Origin: Pseudomonadota bacterium
GTDB lineage: Bacteria; Pseudomonadota; Alphaproteobacteria; Rhizobiales; Xanthobacteraceae
Direction: 5' to 3'
Length of the DNA: 7,890 bases
NCBI GenBank assembly: GCA_963205465.1
Contig: CAUJKG010000385.1
Coordinates: 1 to 7,890 of the forward strand
Shown: piece after piece, positions 1 through 4,864 of the stretch
Position numbering within the stretch: position 1 is the stretch's first letter
Layout: each line of letters opens with the position of its first letter
The notes under the pieces: model-generated
What the model was told of the DNA's origin: nothing
The model's input: the letters and a program-made list of their open reading frames with translations, nothing else
Databases searched by the model: none
Program-made: the position numbers and the translations under genes

Positions 1-921
1 CGCGATCTCGTAGCGGTGCAAGGCGTTGCGGAGTTCTTCGGCGAGCCGGCGCTGCTCGGCTTCGAGCGAACGGATACGCGTGATGTCGGCGGCCGCGCAA
101 CGCAAGCCCGTCACCTGTCCGTCGAGATCGCGCATCGCCTCGATGTGCAGGGAAAACAGCACGCGCCCTTCCGGCATTTCATACCAGGCTTCGATCTCGG
201 ACGTCTTCCCGCTTTCGATGACCTTGCGCTTGATTGCGGTGATGGCGTCGCGTTCGGGTGCGGTCAGAATCTCGTCGTCGGTACGGCCGAGCATCTGGGA
301 GCCCGCTTCTTCGCCGCGCGGACCGAACACGCCGACATAACGCAAGTGGCGATCCTGCGAGAACAGATAGACCTTCGCGCCGCGCAGACACGTATCGAGC
401 CGGCTCGATACTTGGGCGAGTTCGCCGGTCTTTTCGACCAGCGTGTGTTCGAGCTGCGTGCGCAGCCGAACCGCATCGTCGGCACGAACACGTTCTTCAT
501 CGCGTTGGTCTTCTGCGGCTTTACGATCTGCGATCAAGACCGCTGCTCCAGGCACAGCGACGAGCCGGCCGAACAGAACCCACAGCAGGATCAGCCAGAT
601 GAGCCCGGCCACGACGCTGGTCGCGGCCAGCGCATCGAGGGTCGAGAACCGGAATGCGCGGCCCATCGGCAGCGACAATTGCCAGACCGCAAAGACGAAC
701 GAGAACAGAAACAGGGCGGCCGCCAGAAAACGCGACAAAAGCGGCAAATCCGGCCGCCGCCATGCCGCCCAGACGATCCCTGCGGGAATCAGAAAATAAG
801 TGAGCGCCGCGGCCCATGTAGCAATCGCAAGCGCGGTTTCCGAAGGCGTCTGCCTCCAGAAAGCCGCTTCCGCGGGAATTGCATCACTTAGTTGCGCAAG
901 CCAGGCAAATACGCTGTCCAT
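1..921 (-). CDS. Membrane PAS sensor, probable stress-response histidine kinase (C-terminal part beyond window)
   Basis: The first 307 residues are present and no stop is reached at the window edge. The ATG at 921 is the first possible start because an in-frame TGA lies two codons upstream; the Shine-Dalgarno is weak. Three hydrophobic segments are seen (about residues 30-53, 65-84 and 99-122), then a charged, probably coiled-coil linker (132-175), then a PAS-like domain (about 176-285) with the signature LFSQDRHLRYVGVFGP and the closing AADITRIRSLEAEQRRLAEEL. This start-up motif is typical of Rhizobiales sensor kinases whose PAS domains precede an HWE/HisKA_2 kinase core. The last visible residues (LRNALHRYEIA) look like the entry to a second PAS domain. 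The kinase core itself is not in view, so enzymatic identity is inferred. A PAS/HWE kinase beside phyR suggests a role as a PhyR kinase, as in other alphaproteobacterial GSR loci. No EcfG-type promoter is visible before it. It could instead end in another output domain. Confidence 0.75.
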   Translation of the reverse strand, partial: MDSVFAWLAQLSDAIPAEAAFWRQTPSETALAIATWAAALTYFLIPAGIVWAAWRRPDLPLLSRFLAAALFLFSFVFAVWQLSLPMGRAFRFSTLDALAATSVVAGLIWLILLWVLFGRLVAVPGAAVLIADRKAAEDQRDEERVRADDAVRLRTQLEHTLVEKTGELAQVSSRLDTCLRGAKVYLFSQDRHLRYVGVFGPRGEEAGSQMLGRTDDEILTAPERDAITAIKRKVIESGKTSEIEAWYEMPEGRVLFSLHIEAMRDLDGQVTGLRCAAADITRIRSLEAEQRRLAEELRNALHRYEIA

Positions 922-983
922 TCTTCAGTCGTCCCTGCCCACCAAGCGCTTGCGCACCAAACGGATTCCACGGGAGTAACGAT

Positions 984-1000
984 AACATTCAGGGAATGTT
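984..1000. repeat. Short inverted repeat upstream of the sensor kinase gene
   Basis: AACATTC-AGG-GAATGTT is a perfect 7-3-7 inverted repeat, 63 bases upstream of the kinase start codon. It lies where a promoter or operator for the minus-strand gene would be. It may be an operator, or chance; no known regulator is recognised. Confidence 0.3.
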
Positions 1001-1070
1001 TCATCGCATGAGGCTACATTTTTTCTCCCGCTCGTCACAGTTTTTCGCGTCATGGGGCAATGACGTTCAT

Positions 1071-1095
1071 GGAACCATGCGCGCGGCTTCGCGTT
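1071..1095 (+). promoter_or_regulatory. EcfG-type promoter of the candidate small RNA
   Basis: GGAAC at 1071-1075 and CGTT at 1092-1095 are separated by 16 bases (18 bases to the TT). This is an exact match to the EcfG/RpoE2 consensus GGAAC-N16/17-(C)GTT. The expected start of transcription is about 1101-1103. No coding frame with a credible start follows it; a hairpin and an intrinsic terminator do, which is why it is assigned to a small RNA. Read-through to csbD, 197 bases downstream of the -10, is the alternative. Confidence 0.7.
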
Positions 1096-1100
1096 TTCTT

Positions 1101-1193
1101 CATACGATCGGTCATCCCACCAGCCCTCCCCCGTAACATGGCCGGTTGTTAACGGGCGCAGAAAGCGAAACGCTTTCTGCGTCCGAATTTTTT
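1101..1193 (+). ncRNA. Candidate GSR-induced small RNA with C-rich loop (GsrN-like)
   Basis: A transcription unit of about 92 nt is framed by an EcfG-type promoter (1071-1095) and a strong intrinsic terminator (1153-1193). The 5' part folds into a 12-bp stem, 1104-1115 with 1138-1149, including three G-U pairs. It presents a 22-nt loop (1116-1137) in which 14 bases are C, with the core GCCCTCCCCC at 1123-1132. Such C-rich loops are a known way for small RNAs to pair with Shine-Dalgarno sequences. Caulobacter GsrN, a sigma-T-dependent small RNA of the general stress response, has this plan: a 5' stem with a C-rich target-recognition loop and a terminator hairpin. Related genes have, as I recall, been reported near GSR core genes in other alphaproteobacteria. 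Homology to GsrN is inferred from architecture and position, not from alignment. The 5' end is estimated from the -10 element. Confidence 0.6.
1153..1193 (+). terminator. Intrinsic terminator of the candidate small RNA
   Basis: A 15-bp stem, 1153-1167 paired with 1171-1185 (one G-U pair at 1156/1182), closes on an AAA loop and is followed by AA and six T residues (1188-1193). It is among the strongest terminators in the window. It sits upstream of csbD with no protein gene on the same strand in front of it, so it requires a non-coding transcript. Confidence 0.8.
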
Positions 1194-1210
1194 CCGGGTG
1201 ACTCGGCGAA

Positions 1211-1235
1211 GGAACGTACTCGCATGCCACGTGTT
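1211..1235 (+). promoter_or_regulatory. EcfG-type promoter of csbD
   Basis: GGAAC at 1211-1215, 17 bases, then GTT at 1233-1235 (18 bases to TT). The predicted transcript starts near 1242, giving a leader of about 50 bases to the csbD start. It begins just after the small RNA terminator, so csbD has its own stress promoter. CsbD proteins are classic general-stress products, which agrees with this. Confidence 0.7.
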
Positions 1236-1291
1236 TAGGCATCGGCAAATTCGCCAGCCCCAACAACACAAACTCGAAGAGGAGTTCGGCA

Positions 1292-1492
1292 ATGAATTGG
1301 GATCGCGTTGAAGGCAATTGGACACAGTTCAAGGGCAAGGTGCAGGAGCAGTGGGGAAATCTCACGAATGACGACCTCGACAAGATCGAAGGCAATCGCA
1401 AGCAGCTCGCAGGCCGCATTCAGGAGCGCTATGGCATTGCCAAAGAGCAGGCTGAGAAAGACATCGACACCTGGCTCGGCAAGATCAACTGA
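1292..1492 (+). CDS. csbD: CsbD-family general stress protein
   Basis: A 66-residue, highly charged, helical protein with the CsbD-family pattern: MNWDRVEGNW at the start, KGKVQEQWG at 15-23, then DDLDKIEGNRKQLAGRIQERYG (27-48) and the closing DTWLGKIN. It has no signal peptide or membrane segment, so it is expected in the cytoplasm. The family is stress-induced in many bacteria, but its biochemical role is unknown. The start is fixed by AAGAGGAG at 1277-1284, seven bases before the ATG. Length is normal for the family. It is a single-gene unit with an EcfG-type promoter upstream and an intrinsic terminator directly downstream, and it converges on phyR. I am sure of the family; placement in the EcfG regulon is inferred from the promoter. 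Confidence 0.92.
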   Translation: MNWDRVEGNWTQFKGKVQEQWGNLTNDDLDKIEGNRKQLAGRIQERYGIAKEQAEKDIDTWLGKIN

Positions 1493-1512
1493 TCTTTCCT
1501 CGATCGGAAGCG

Positions 1513-1550
1513 GCCCCGGAGAGTGATCTCCGGGGCTTCTTTTTTTTCTT
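1513..1550 (+). terminator. Intrinsic terminator after csbD
   Basis: GCCCCGGAGA (1513-1522) and TCTCCGGGGC (1527-1536) form a perfect 10-bp stem with a GTGA loop, followed by a T-rich run from 1537 to 1550. The run overlaps the phyR stop codon (1549-1551 on the other strand). On the minus strand the stem is not followed by T residues, so it is mainly a csbD terminator. Confidence 0.85.
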
Positions 1551-2355
1551 ATCCGACCGCCTGCTGGCGGTCCTTGCCTTTCGCTTTGTTCTGGAAGAAC
1601 AGCGCCTGGCTGATGACCGCGGAAACGGTCGCGGGCTGATACGGCTTCGGAATGAGGAAGGCAGGCTCCGGGCGCTCGCCGGTCAGGAAGCGCTCGGGGT
1701 AAGCGGTGATGAAGATCACCGGCGTATCGAACGACTTGAGCAATTCGTTCACCGCATCGAGACCCGAACTGCCGTCGGCAAGCTGGATATCCGCGAGGAT
1801 CAATCCCGGCTGCTGCTGCTTGGCGATCTGGATCGCTTCGGCGTGCGTGCGGGCGATGCCGATAACGCCGTGGCCGAGATTTTCGACAAGCCCTTCGATA
1901 TCCATCGCGATCAGCGGCTCGTCCTCGATGATGAGCACATCGGTCGCGATCTCGGACGCAAGTTCGCGGCCCGCACCGTCCATCAACTGGCGGATGGTCG
2001 GCACGTCGGTGTCGAGCACGCGCGCGGCATCGGTTTCGTTGAAGCCTTCGAGTGCGATCAGGAGAAAGGCCTGCCGCGGACGCGGCGTGATCTGGGTGAT
2101 GCGCTGCTCGGCAGGCAGTTTTTTCGAGCCGGCCTCGGACGCGCTGTTCACCGCCATGGAATTCCACAGCTTGGTGAAGGTGCGATAGAGACCGACGCGC
2201 GGATCGTCTTCGGTCTCAATGGCGGACGGATCCTCGATCAGGACTTCCAGCACCGCCGCGACATAGGCGTCGCCGGACTGCTGGCTCCCGGTCAGAGCCC
2301 GGGCATACCGACGCAAAAATGGCAAATGAGGCGCAATCGTCTGCGATAGGGACAC
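1549..2355 (-). CDS. phyR: PhyR, anti-anti-sigma response regulator of the general stress response
   Basis: A 268-residue protein with the PhyR layout: an EcfG-like sigma-mimic domain (about 1-135; SLSQTIAPHLPFLRRYARALTG at the start and a degenerate sigma-4-like stretch, LIALEGFNETDAARVLDTDVPTIRQLM, at 99-125), then a receiver domain (138-260). The receiver has the acidic pair E144/D145, phospho-acceptor D189 in LILADIQLAD, T217 in FITAYPE and K237 in LIPKPYQ, so it looks active. When phosphorylated, PhyR uses the sigma-like domain to bind NepR and free EcfG. The start is GTG at 2355: GGGAGGG (2361-2367, read on the minus strand) lies five bases before it, and the encoded N-terminus matches the family. 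It diverges from nepR-ecfG and has its own EcfG-type promoter, so positive feedback is likely. All key residues are present; the call is secure. Confidence 0.96.
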   Translation of the reverse strand: MSLSQTIAPHLPFLRRYARALTGSQQSGDAYVAAVLEVLIEDPSAIETEDDPRVGLYRTFTKLWNSMAVNSASEAGSKKLPAEQRITQITPRPRQAFLLIALEGFNETDAARVLDTDVPTIRQLMDGAGRELASEIATDVLIIEDEPLIAMDIEGLVENLGHGVIGIARTHAEAIQIAKQQQPGLILADIQLADGSSGLDAVNELLKSFDTPVIFITAYPERFLTGERPEPAFLIPKPYQPATVSAVISQALFFQNKAKGKDRQQAVG

Positions 2356-2393
2356 TATGGCCCTCCCTTGTTCCCAGCGTAATTCCCAATCCT

Positions 2394-2418
2394 AACCCCC
2401 CTGCCGAAGAAAAGTTCC
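2394..2418 (-). promoter_or_regulatory. EcfG-type promoter of phyR
   Basis: On the minus strand, GGAAC (2418-2414) is followed after 17 bases by GTT (2396-2394), 18 bases to the TT. Transcription would start near 2387, about 32 bases before the GTG start, with the Shine-Dalgarno inside that leader. Its -35 lies back to back with that of the nepR promoter. Confidence 0.75.
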
Positions 2419-2425
2419 ATGGCAG

Positions 2426-2450
2426 GGAACCCCTCTCGATTCCGGGGGTT
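2426..2450 (+). promoter_or_regulatory. EcfG-type promoter of nepR-ecfG
   Basis: GGAAC at 2426-2430, 17 bases, GTT at 2448-2450 (18 bases to TT). Transcription would start near 2457, leaving about 42 bases to the nepR start. This is the autoregulatory promoter expected of an ecfG operon. Confidence 0.78.
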
Positions 2451-2498
2451 ATAGAGGGTCACCGCCTGGGGCAGGCGGTCGGGGTTGGAAAGCTAGAG

Positions 2499-2732
2499 AT
2501 GTCGCAAAAGTCTAAAGGACCGGAACCGAGTATGACCAGTGAAACCCTTGCGGGAGCAGCCAAGCCCAAATCCGGAGGGCTGGACCGCCAAATTCAGGCG
2601 AAGATCGGCCAGCAATTGCGCTCCATGTACGACGAAGTGGTCGATCAGGGAGTGCCCGACCGTTTTGTGGAGCTTCTGAAGAAGCTGGACGGCGCGCAAG
2701 GCGCTCCGAAGACGGAAGAGGAGTCGCGGTAA
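2499..2732 (+). CDS. nepR: NepR, anti-sigma factor for EcfG
   Basis: A 77-residue protein with the NepR core: IQAKIGQQLRSMYDEVVDQ (about 32-50), then VPDRFVELLKKL (52-63), the two helices that clamp the EcfG sigma domains and are titrated by phospho-PhyR. Flanks are short and low in complexity, as usual for the family. The frame stays open upstream into phyR, but that part lies before the predicted transcription start (near 2457). Two starts are possible: ATG 2499 (GGAAAG nearby, chosen) and ATG 2532 (AAAGGA twelve bases upstream, giving 66 residues); both keep the core intact. Its stop (2730-2732) overlaps the ecfG ATG by one base, so the two genes are translationally coupled, a common way to keep sigma and anti-sigma in balance. 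Confidence 0.92.
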   Translation: MSQKSKGPEPSMTSETLAGAAKPKSGGLDRQIQAKIGQQLRSMYDEVVDQGVPDRFVELLKKLDGAQGAPKTEEESR

Positions 2733-3280
2733 TGACAGACCCGGCGACCATGCAAACGATCCTGGCGATCGTGCCCAAGCTTCGCGCGTTCGCGATCTCG
2801 CTCAGCGGCAACGTCGATCGCGCCGACGATCTCGTGCAGGAAACGCTGATGCGCGCGATCGCGAATATCGACTCATTCGAGCCGGGCACCAACATGCAGG
2901 CGTGGCTGTTCACGATCCTGCGCAATCGCTTCCGTTCGGAATACCGCAAGCGTCGCCGCGAGGTGGAAGACGCCGACGGTCATTACACCGAAAGCCTGAT
3001 CGCGCAGCCCGAGCAGACCAGCAAGCTCGAATACAAAGAATTGCGTGTGGCGCTGGACAAGCTCCCCTCCGACCAGCGCGAGGCGCTCATCCTCGTCGGG
3101 GCATCGGGCTTCTCCTATGAAGAAGCCGCCGCGATCTGCGGTTGCGCCGTCGGCACCATCAAGAGCCGCGTCAATCGCGCCCGCACGAGGCTCGCGAACG
3201 AACTCGACGTGAAATCGGCCGAAGACTTCGGTCCGGACCGCAACACGCGTGCGGTGATCGCCGCCAACGAACGCCGCTAA
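2732..3280 (+). CDS. ecfG: EcfG, general stress response ECF sigma factor
   Basis: A 182-residue ECF sigma factor. Region 2 spans about 12-76, with DDLVQETLMRAIANIDSFEPGTNMQAWLFTILRNRFRSEYRK (32-73) covering 2.1-2.4. Region 4 spans about 105-158: ALDKLPSDQREALILVGASGFSYEEAAAICGCAVGTIKSRVNRARTRL, with the helix-turn-helix that reads the GGAAC -35. Sequence and synteny with nepR and phyR identify it as the EcfG (ECF15) type. It directs RNA polymerase to GGAAC-N18/19-TT promoters, several of which lie in this window. The ATG at 2732 has GGAAGAGGAG at 2714-2723, eight bases upstream; it overlaps the nepR stop by one base. A short C-terminal tail (160-182) follows region 4. Activity is expected to be set by NepR. 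Confidence 0.96.
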   Translation: MTDPATMQTILAIVPKLRAFAISLSGNVDRADDLVQETLMRAIANIDSFEPGTNMQAWLFTILRNRFRSEYRKRRREVEDADGHYTESLIAQPEQTSKLEYKELRVALDKLPSDQREALILVGASGFSYEEAAAICGCAVGTIKSRVNRARTRLANELDVKSAEDFGPDRNTRAVIAANERR

Positions 3281-3318
3281 AGCGGGATGTCTTTCCTACT
3301 GATCGTTATCCCGCTTTA
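3278..3318 (+). repeat. Palindrome at the end of ecfG, first half of a composite repeat
   Basis: TAAAGCGGGAT (3278-3288) and ATCCCGCTTTA (3308-3318) form a perfect 11-bp inverted repeat with a 19-base loop. It starts in the ecfG stop codon. It lacks a following T run, so if it ends transcription it does so weakly; it may protect the 3' end of the mRNA. Its sequence resembles the first half of a dispersed Bradyrhizobium-type intergenic repeat. Confidence 0.65.
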
Positions 3319-3329
3319 GCTCTTTGCTT

Positions 3330-3402
3330 GCGCATGAGCATGCTTTTCCGAAAACTACTTCATGTGCCCGGATCAAGGGACATGCTTTTCGAGATCATGC
3401 GC
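3330..3402. repeat. Second half of a composite palindromic intergenic repeat
   Basis: GCGCATGA (3330-3337) and TCATGCGC (3395-3402) are terminal inverted repeats. Inside are a short palindrome TTTTCCGAAAA (3344-3354) and two copies of CATGCTTTTC (3339-3348 and 3381-3390). From memory, Bradyrhizobium-type genomes carry many copies of an element running from an AGCGGGAT palindrome to a CATGATCTTTTC-GAAAA palindrome between genes; this looks like a diverged copy. Copy number cannot be seen from one window. Confidence 0.55.
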
Positions 3403-3410
3403 TAGCAGCG

Positions 3411-3436
3411 GGAACAAATCACCGCACTATCCGGTT
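3411..3436 (+). promoter_or_regulatory. EcfG-type promoter of the DUF1328 gene
   Basis: GGAAC at 3411-3415, 18 bases, GTT at 3434-3436 (19 bases to TT, one more than the other sites but within the consensus range). Transcription would start near 3443, about 46 bases before the DUF1328 start. The -35 begins nine bases after the end of the palindromic repeat. Confidence 0.55.
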
Positions 3437-3488
3437 GCTCTTTCCGGAAGGCGCTCGTCGCGCCAGCAAATGAAACCGGAGGAAAACC

Positions 3489-3668
3489 ATGATCGGCTGG
3501 GCAATCACTTTTCTTATCGTCGCTTTGATCGCCGGCGTGCTCGGTTTCGGCGCGATCGCCGGCACCGCATTCGAGTTCGCGAAGATCATCTTCTTCGTCG
3601 CAATCATTCTCTTCGCAATCTCCGCCGTGATCGGCCTTGTGCGCGGCCGCTCGCCGAACGTGCCCTAA
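3489..3668 (+). CDS. DUF1328 (YtjA-family) small membrane protein
   Basis: A 59-residue peptide, beginning MIGWAITFLIVALIAGVLGF and ending RGRSPNVP. Two hydrophobic helices (about 3-23 and 32-51) are joined by a short turn (GAIAGTAFEFAK) and followed by an arginine-containing tail, the DUF1328 pattern. It should sit in the inner membrane as a hairpin; its function is unknown. The start is fixed by GGAGG at 3478-3482, six bases before the ATG. The length is normal for the family. It has an EcfG-type promoter upstream and a perfect hairpin 24 bases after its stop. Small membrane proteins of this type are frequent members of stress regulons, which agrees with the promoter, but that is inference. 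Confidence 0.88.
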   Translation: MIGWAITFLIVALIAGVLGFGAIAGTAFEFAKIIFFVAIILFAISAVIGLVRGRSPNVP

Positions 3669-3691
3669 GCGCTTCACACGAAAATTACCCC

Positions 3692-3729
3692 GCACTCCCT
3701 GCGGCGCAAGTTGCAGGGAGTGCATTCTT
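3692..3729 (+). terminator. Hairpin after the DUF1328 gene, probable terminator
   Basis: GCACTCCCTGC (3692-3702) and GCAGGGAGTGC (3713-3723) form a perfect 11-bp stem with a 10-base loop. Only a broken T run follows (ATTCTTAT), so termination may be partial. It lies between the DUF1328 and DUF992 genes, and leakage could carry stress transcripts into the DUF992 gene, for which I see no EcfG-type promoter of its own. Confidence 0.6.
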
Positions 3730-3754
3730 ATCCGATCCTCACAGGAGGCTACGC

Positions 3755-4249
3755 ATGACCACGATCAAACGCGCCCTGCTCGGCGCTGCCGGTGCTCTTT
3801 CTCTTTTTGCCATTACCGCCGCTCCCGCGACGGCACAGTCCAACGAACGCGTCCAGGCCGGCGTATTGAACTGCGACGTCTCCGGCGGTCTCGGACTCAT
3901 CATCGGTTCGCAAAAGGAAGTGACCTGCCAGTTCCTTCCCGCCGACAACAACAGTCCGCGCGAAGTTTATGTCGGCGTGATCAATAAATTCGGTCTCGAT
4001 ATCGGTGCGACCACCCAAGGCCAGATGGTGTGGAACGTGTTCGCGCCGACTTCGCGCCCCGTAGCCGCCCTTGCCGGCGATTATGTCGGCGCCGGCGCAG
4101 AAGCAACGATTGCCGTCGGCCTCGGTGCAAATGTGCTCCTCGGCGGCAATAACCGCACGGTCGCCTTGCAGCCGATCTCGGTGCAGGGACAGACCGGCCT
4201 GAACATCGCTGCGGGCGTTACCGAGCTTCGCCTGCGGGCTGTTCGCTAA
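3755..4249 (+). CDS. DUF992 secreted protein
   Basis: A 164-residue protein with a signal peptide (1-28: MTTIKR, a hydrophobic stretch, then APATAQ, with cleavage likely after ATA or TAQ). The mature part carries the DUF992 signature: VLNCDVSGGLGLIIGSQKEVTCQF (37-60, two cysteines that may pair), KFGLDIGATTQGQMVWNVFAPT (78-99), LAGDYVGAGAEATIAVGLGANVLLGGNN (105-132) and ALQPISVQGQTGLNIAAGV (136-154). It is expected in the periplasm. The function is unknown; the family is common in Rhizobiales, often in several copies per genome. AGGAGG at 3743-3748, six bases before the ATG, fixes the start; the frame remains open upstream but without a signal-peptide-compatible start. A strong terminator follows. 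No EcfG-type promoter is seen in the 86 bases before it. Confidence 0.88.
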   Translation: MTTIKRALLGAAGALSLFAITAAPATAQSNERVQAGVLNCDVSGGLGLIIGSQKEVTCQFLPADNNSPREVYVGVINKFGLDIGATTQGQMVWNVFAPTSRPVAALAGDYVGAGAEATIAVGLGANVLLGGNNRTVALQPISVQGQTGLNIAAGVTELRLRAVR

Positions 4250-4272
4250 GCTTTTCACGAACCCGAAATATG

Positions 4273-4303
4273 ACGGCCGCTCCCCGGAGCGGCCGTTTTC
4301 TCT
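4273..4303 (+). terminator. Intrinsic terminator after the DUF992 gene
   Basis: ACGGCCGCTCC (4273-4283) pairs with GGAGCGGCCGT (4286-4296) around a two-base gap; in practice the innermost pairs open to make the loop. TTTTCTCTT follows. It lies 23 bases after the DUF992 stop. Confidence 0.8.
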
Positions 4304-4362
4304 TGTCGAAACGGTGAAATTCAGCGCCGTGTGGAACTGCAACGGAGCGTGAATCGCGCGCA

Positions 4363-4388
4363 GGAACGAAGCCGCTGAACCAACGGTT
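4363..4388 (+). promoter_or_regulatory. EcfG-type promoter of the DUF1236-like gene
   Basis: GGAAC at 4363-4367, 18 bases, GTT at 4386-4388 (19 bases to TT). Transcription would start near 4395, some 25 bases before the start codon. Spacing is at the long end of the consensus, so this is less certain than the phyR and nepR sites. Confidence 0.55.
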
Positions 4389-4419
4389 TTCTTTTGCAAC
4401 GCAAGACAGGAGAAACCCT

Positions 4420-4791
4420 ATGACGAAATCCATCAAAGCGATGCTGATCGGCGCGGCGATCCTGTCGGTTCCGGCGGCAGCCATCGCCCAGACCACTACG
4501 ATTACAACGACAACCACACGCACCGAGCGCGGTCCGCTGGTGCTGACACCCGACCAGCGCACGACGGCTTATAAACGCGTGGTGCGCGAACGGGTGGTGA
4601 CGCCGCGCGGCGAAGTCGTGGAATATCAAGTCGGTACGCGCCTGCCGCAGCAGGTGGAACTTCGCGCCTTCGACGAAGACCTCTATGCGCAAGCACCGGA
4701 CCTGCGCCGCTATCGCTACGTCTATGTGAACGATCAGGTCTTGCTGGTCGATCCTGCAACAAGCGAGGTGATCGAGATCATCTCCGACTAG
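4420..4791 (+). CDS. DUF1236-like secreted protein
   Basis: A 123-residue protein with a signal peptide (about 1-23, MTKSIKAMLIGAAILSVPAA then AIA-Q). The mature N-terminus begins with a threonine-rich run (QTTTITTTTTRTERGP, 24-39). The C-terminal half fits the DUF1236 pattern: RVVTPRGEVVEYQVGTRLPQQVELRAF (58-84), then YRYVYVNDQVLLVDPATSEVIEIISD (98-123). The protein should be periplasmic; its function is unknown, and the family is seen mostly in Rhizobiales. AGGAGA at 4408-4413 lies six bases before the ATG. It is a single gene with its own promoter-like site and a terminator shared with the convergent antiporter gene. The family assignment is by recognition of the C-terminal motif and is less certain than for the DUF992 neighbour. 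Confidence 0.78.
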   Translation: MTKSIKAMLIGAAILSVPAAAIAQTTTITTTTTRTERGPLVLTPDQRTTAYKRVVRERVVTPRGEVVEYQVGTRLPQQVELRAFDEDLYAQAPDLRRYRYVYVNDQVLLVDPATSEVIEIISD

Positions 4792-4834
4792 CGCACGATC
4801 TCGCGTCATCCATTTTTCGAAAGACACACCCAGG

Positions 4835-4864
4835 AAATCTCCGGGCCTCGCGCCCGGAGATTTT
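4835..4864. terminator. Bidirectional terminator between the DUF1236-like gene and the antiporter gene
   Basis: AAATCTCCGGGC (4835-4846) and GCCCGGAGATTT (4852-4863) form a perfect 12-bp stem with a five-base loop. On the plus strand it ends in TTTT; on the minus strand the stem's own end supplies ATTT. It sits between two convergent genes and overlaps the antiporter stop codon (4864-4866). Confidence 0.75.

Noticed and set aside
16..891. A 291-codon open frame on the plus strand opposite the sensor gene
   Set aside because: Low-complexity, arginine- and glutamine-rich translation; the minus strand encodes a clear membrane/PAS protein across the same bases.
1235..2167. A 310-codon minus-strand frame overlapping phyR and csbD
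   Set aside because: It is a frame-shifted shadow of phyR with arginine-rich, meaningless sequence and it covers the csbD gene and its terminator.
2350..2374. GGAAC on the minus strand at 2373-2369, close to phyR, as a second promoter
   Set aside because: No TT at 18-19 bases, and it would place the transcription start inside the coding region.
2319..2498. N-terminal extension of nepR to an ATG at 2319
   Set aside because: It would overlap the start of phyR and begin upstream of the nepR promoter; known NepR proteins are short and begin near the chosen start.
3362..3754. N-terminal extension of the DUF992 gene to position 3362
   Set aside because: The extension overlaps the DUF1328 gene and its hairpin, and would bury the signal peptide; AGGAGG directly before 3755 fixes the start.
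4333..4360. GGAAC at 4333-4337 as an EcfG promoter
   Set aside because: No TT at the required distance; the site at 4363-4388 fits better.
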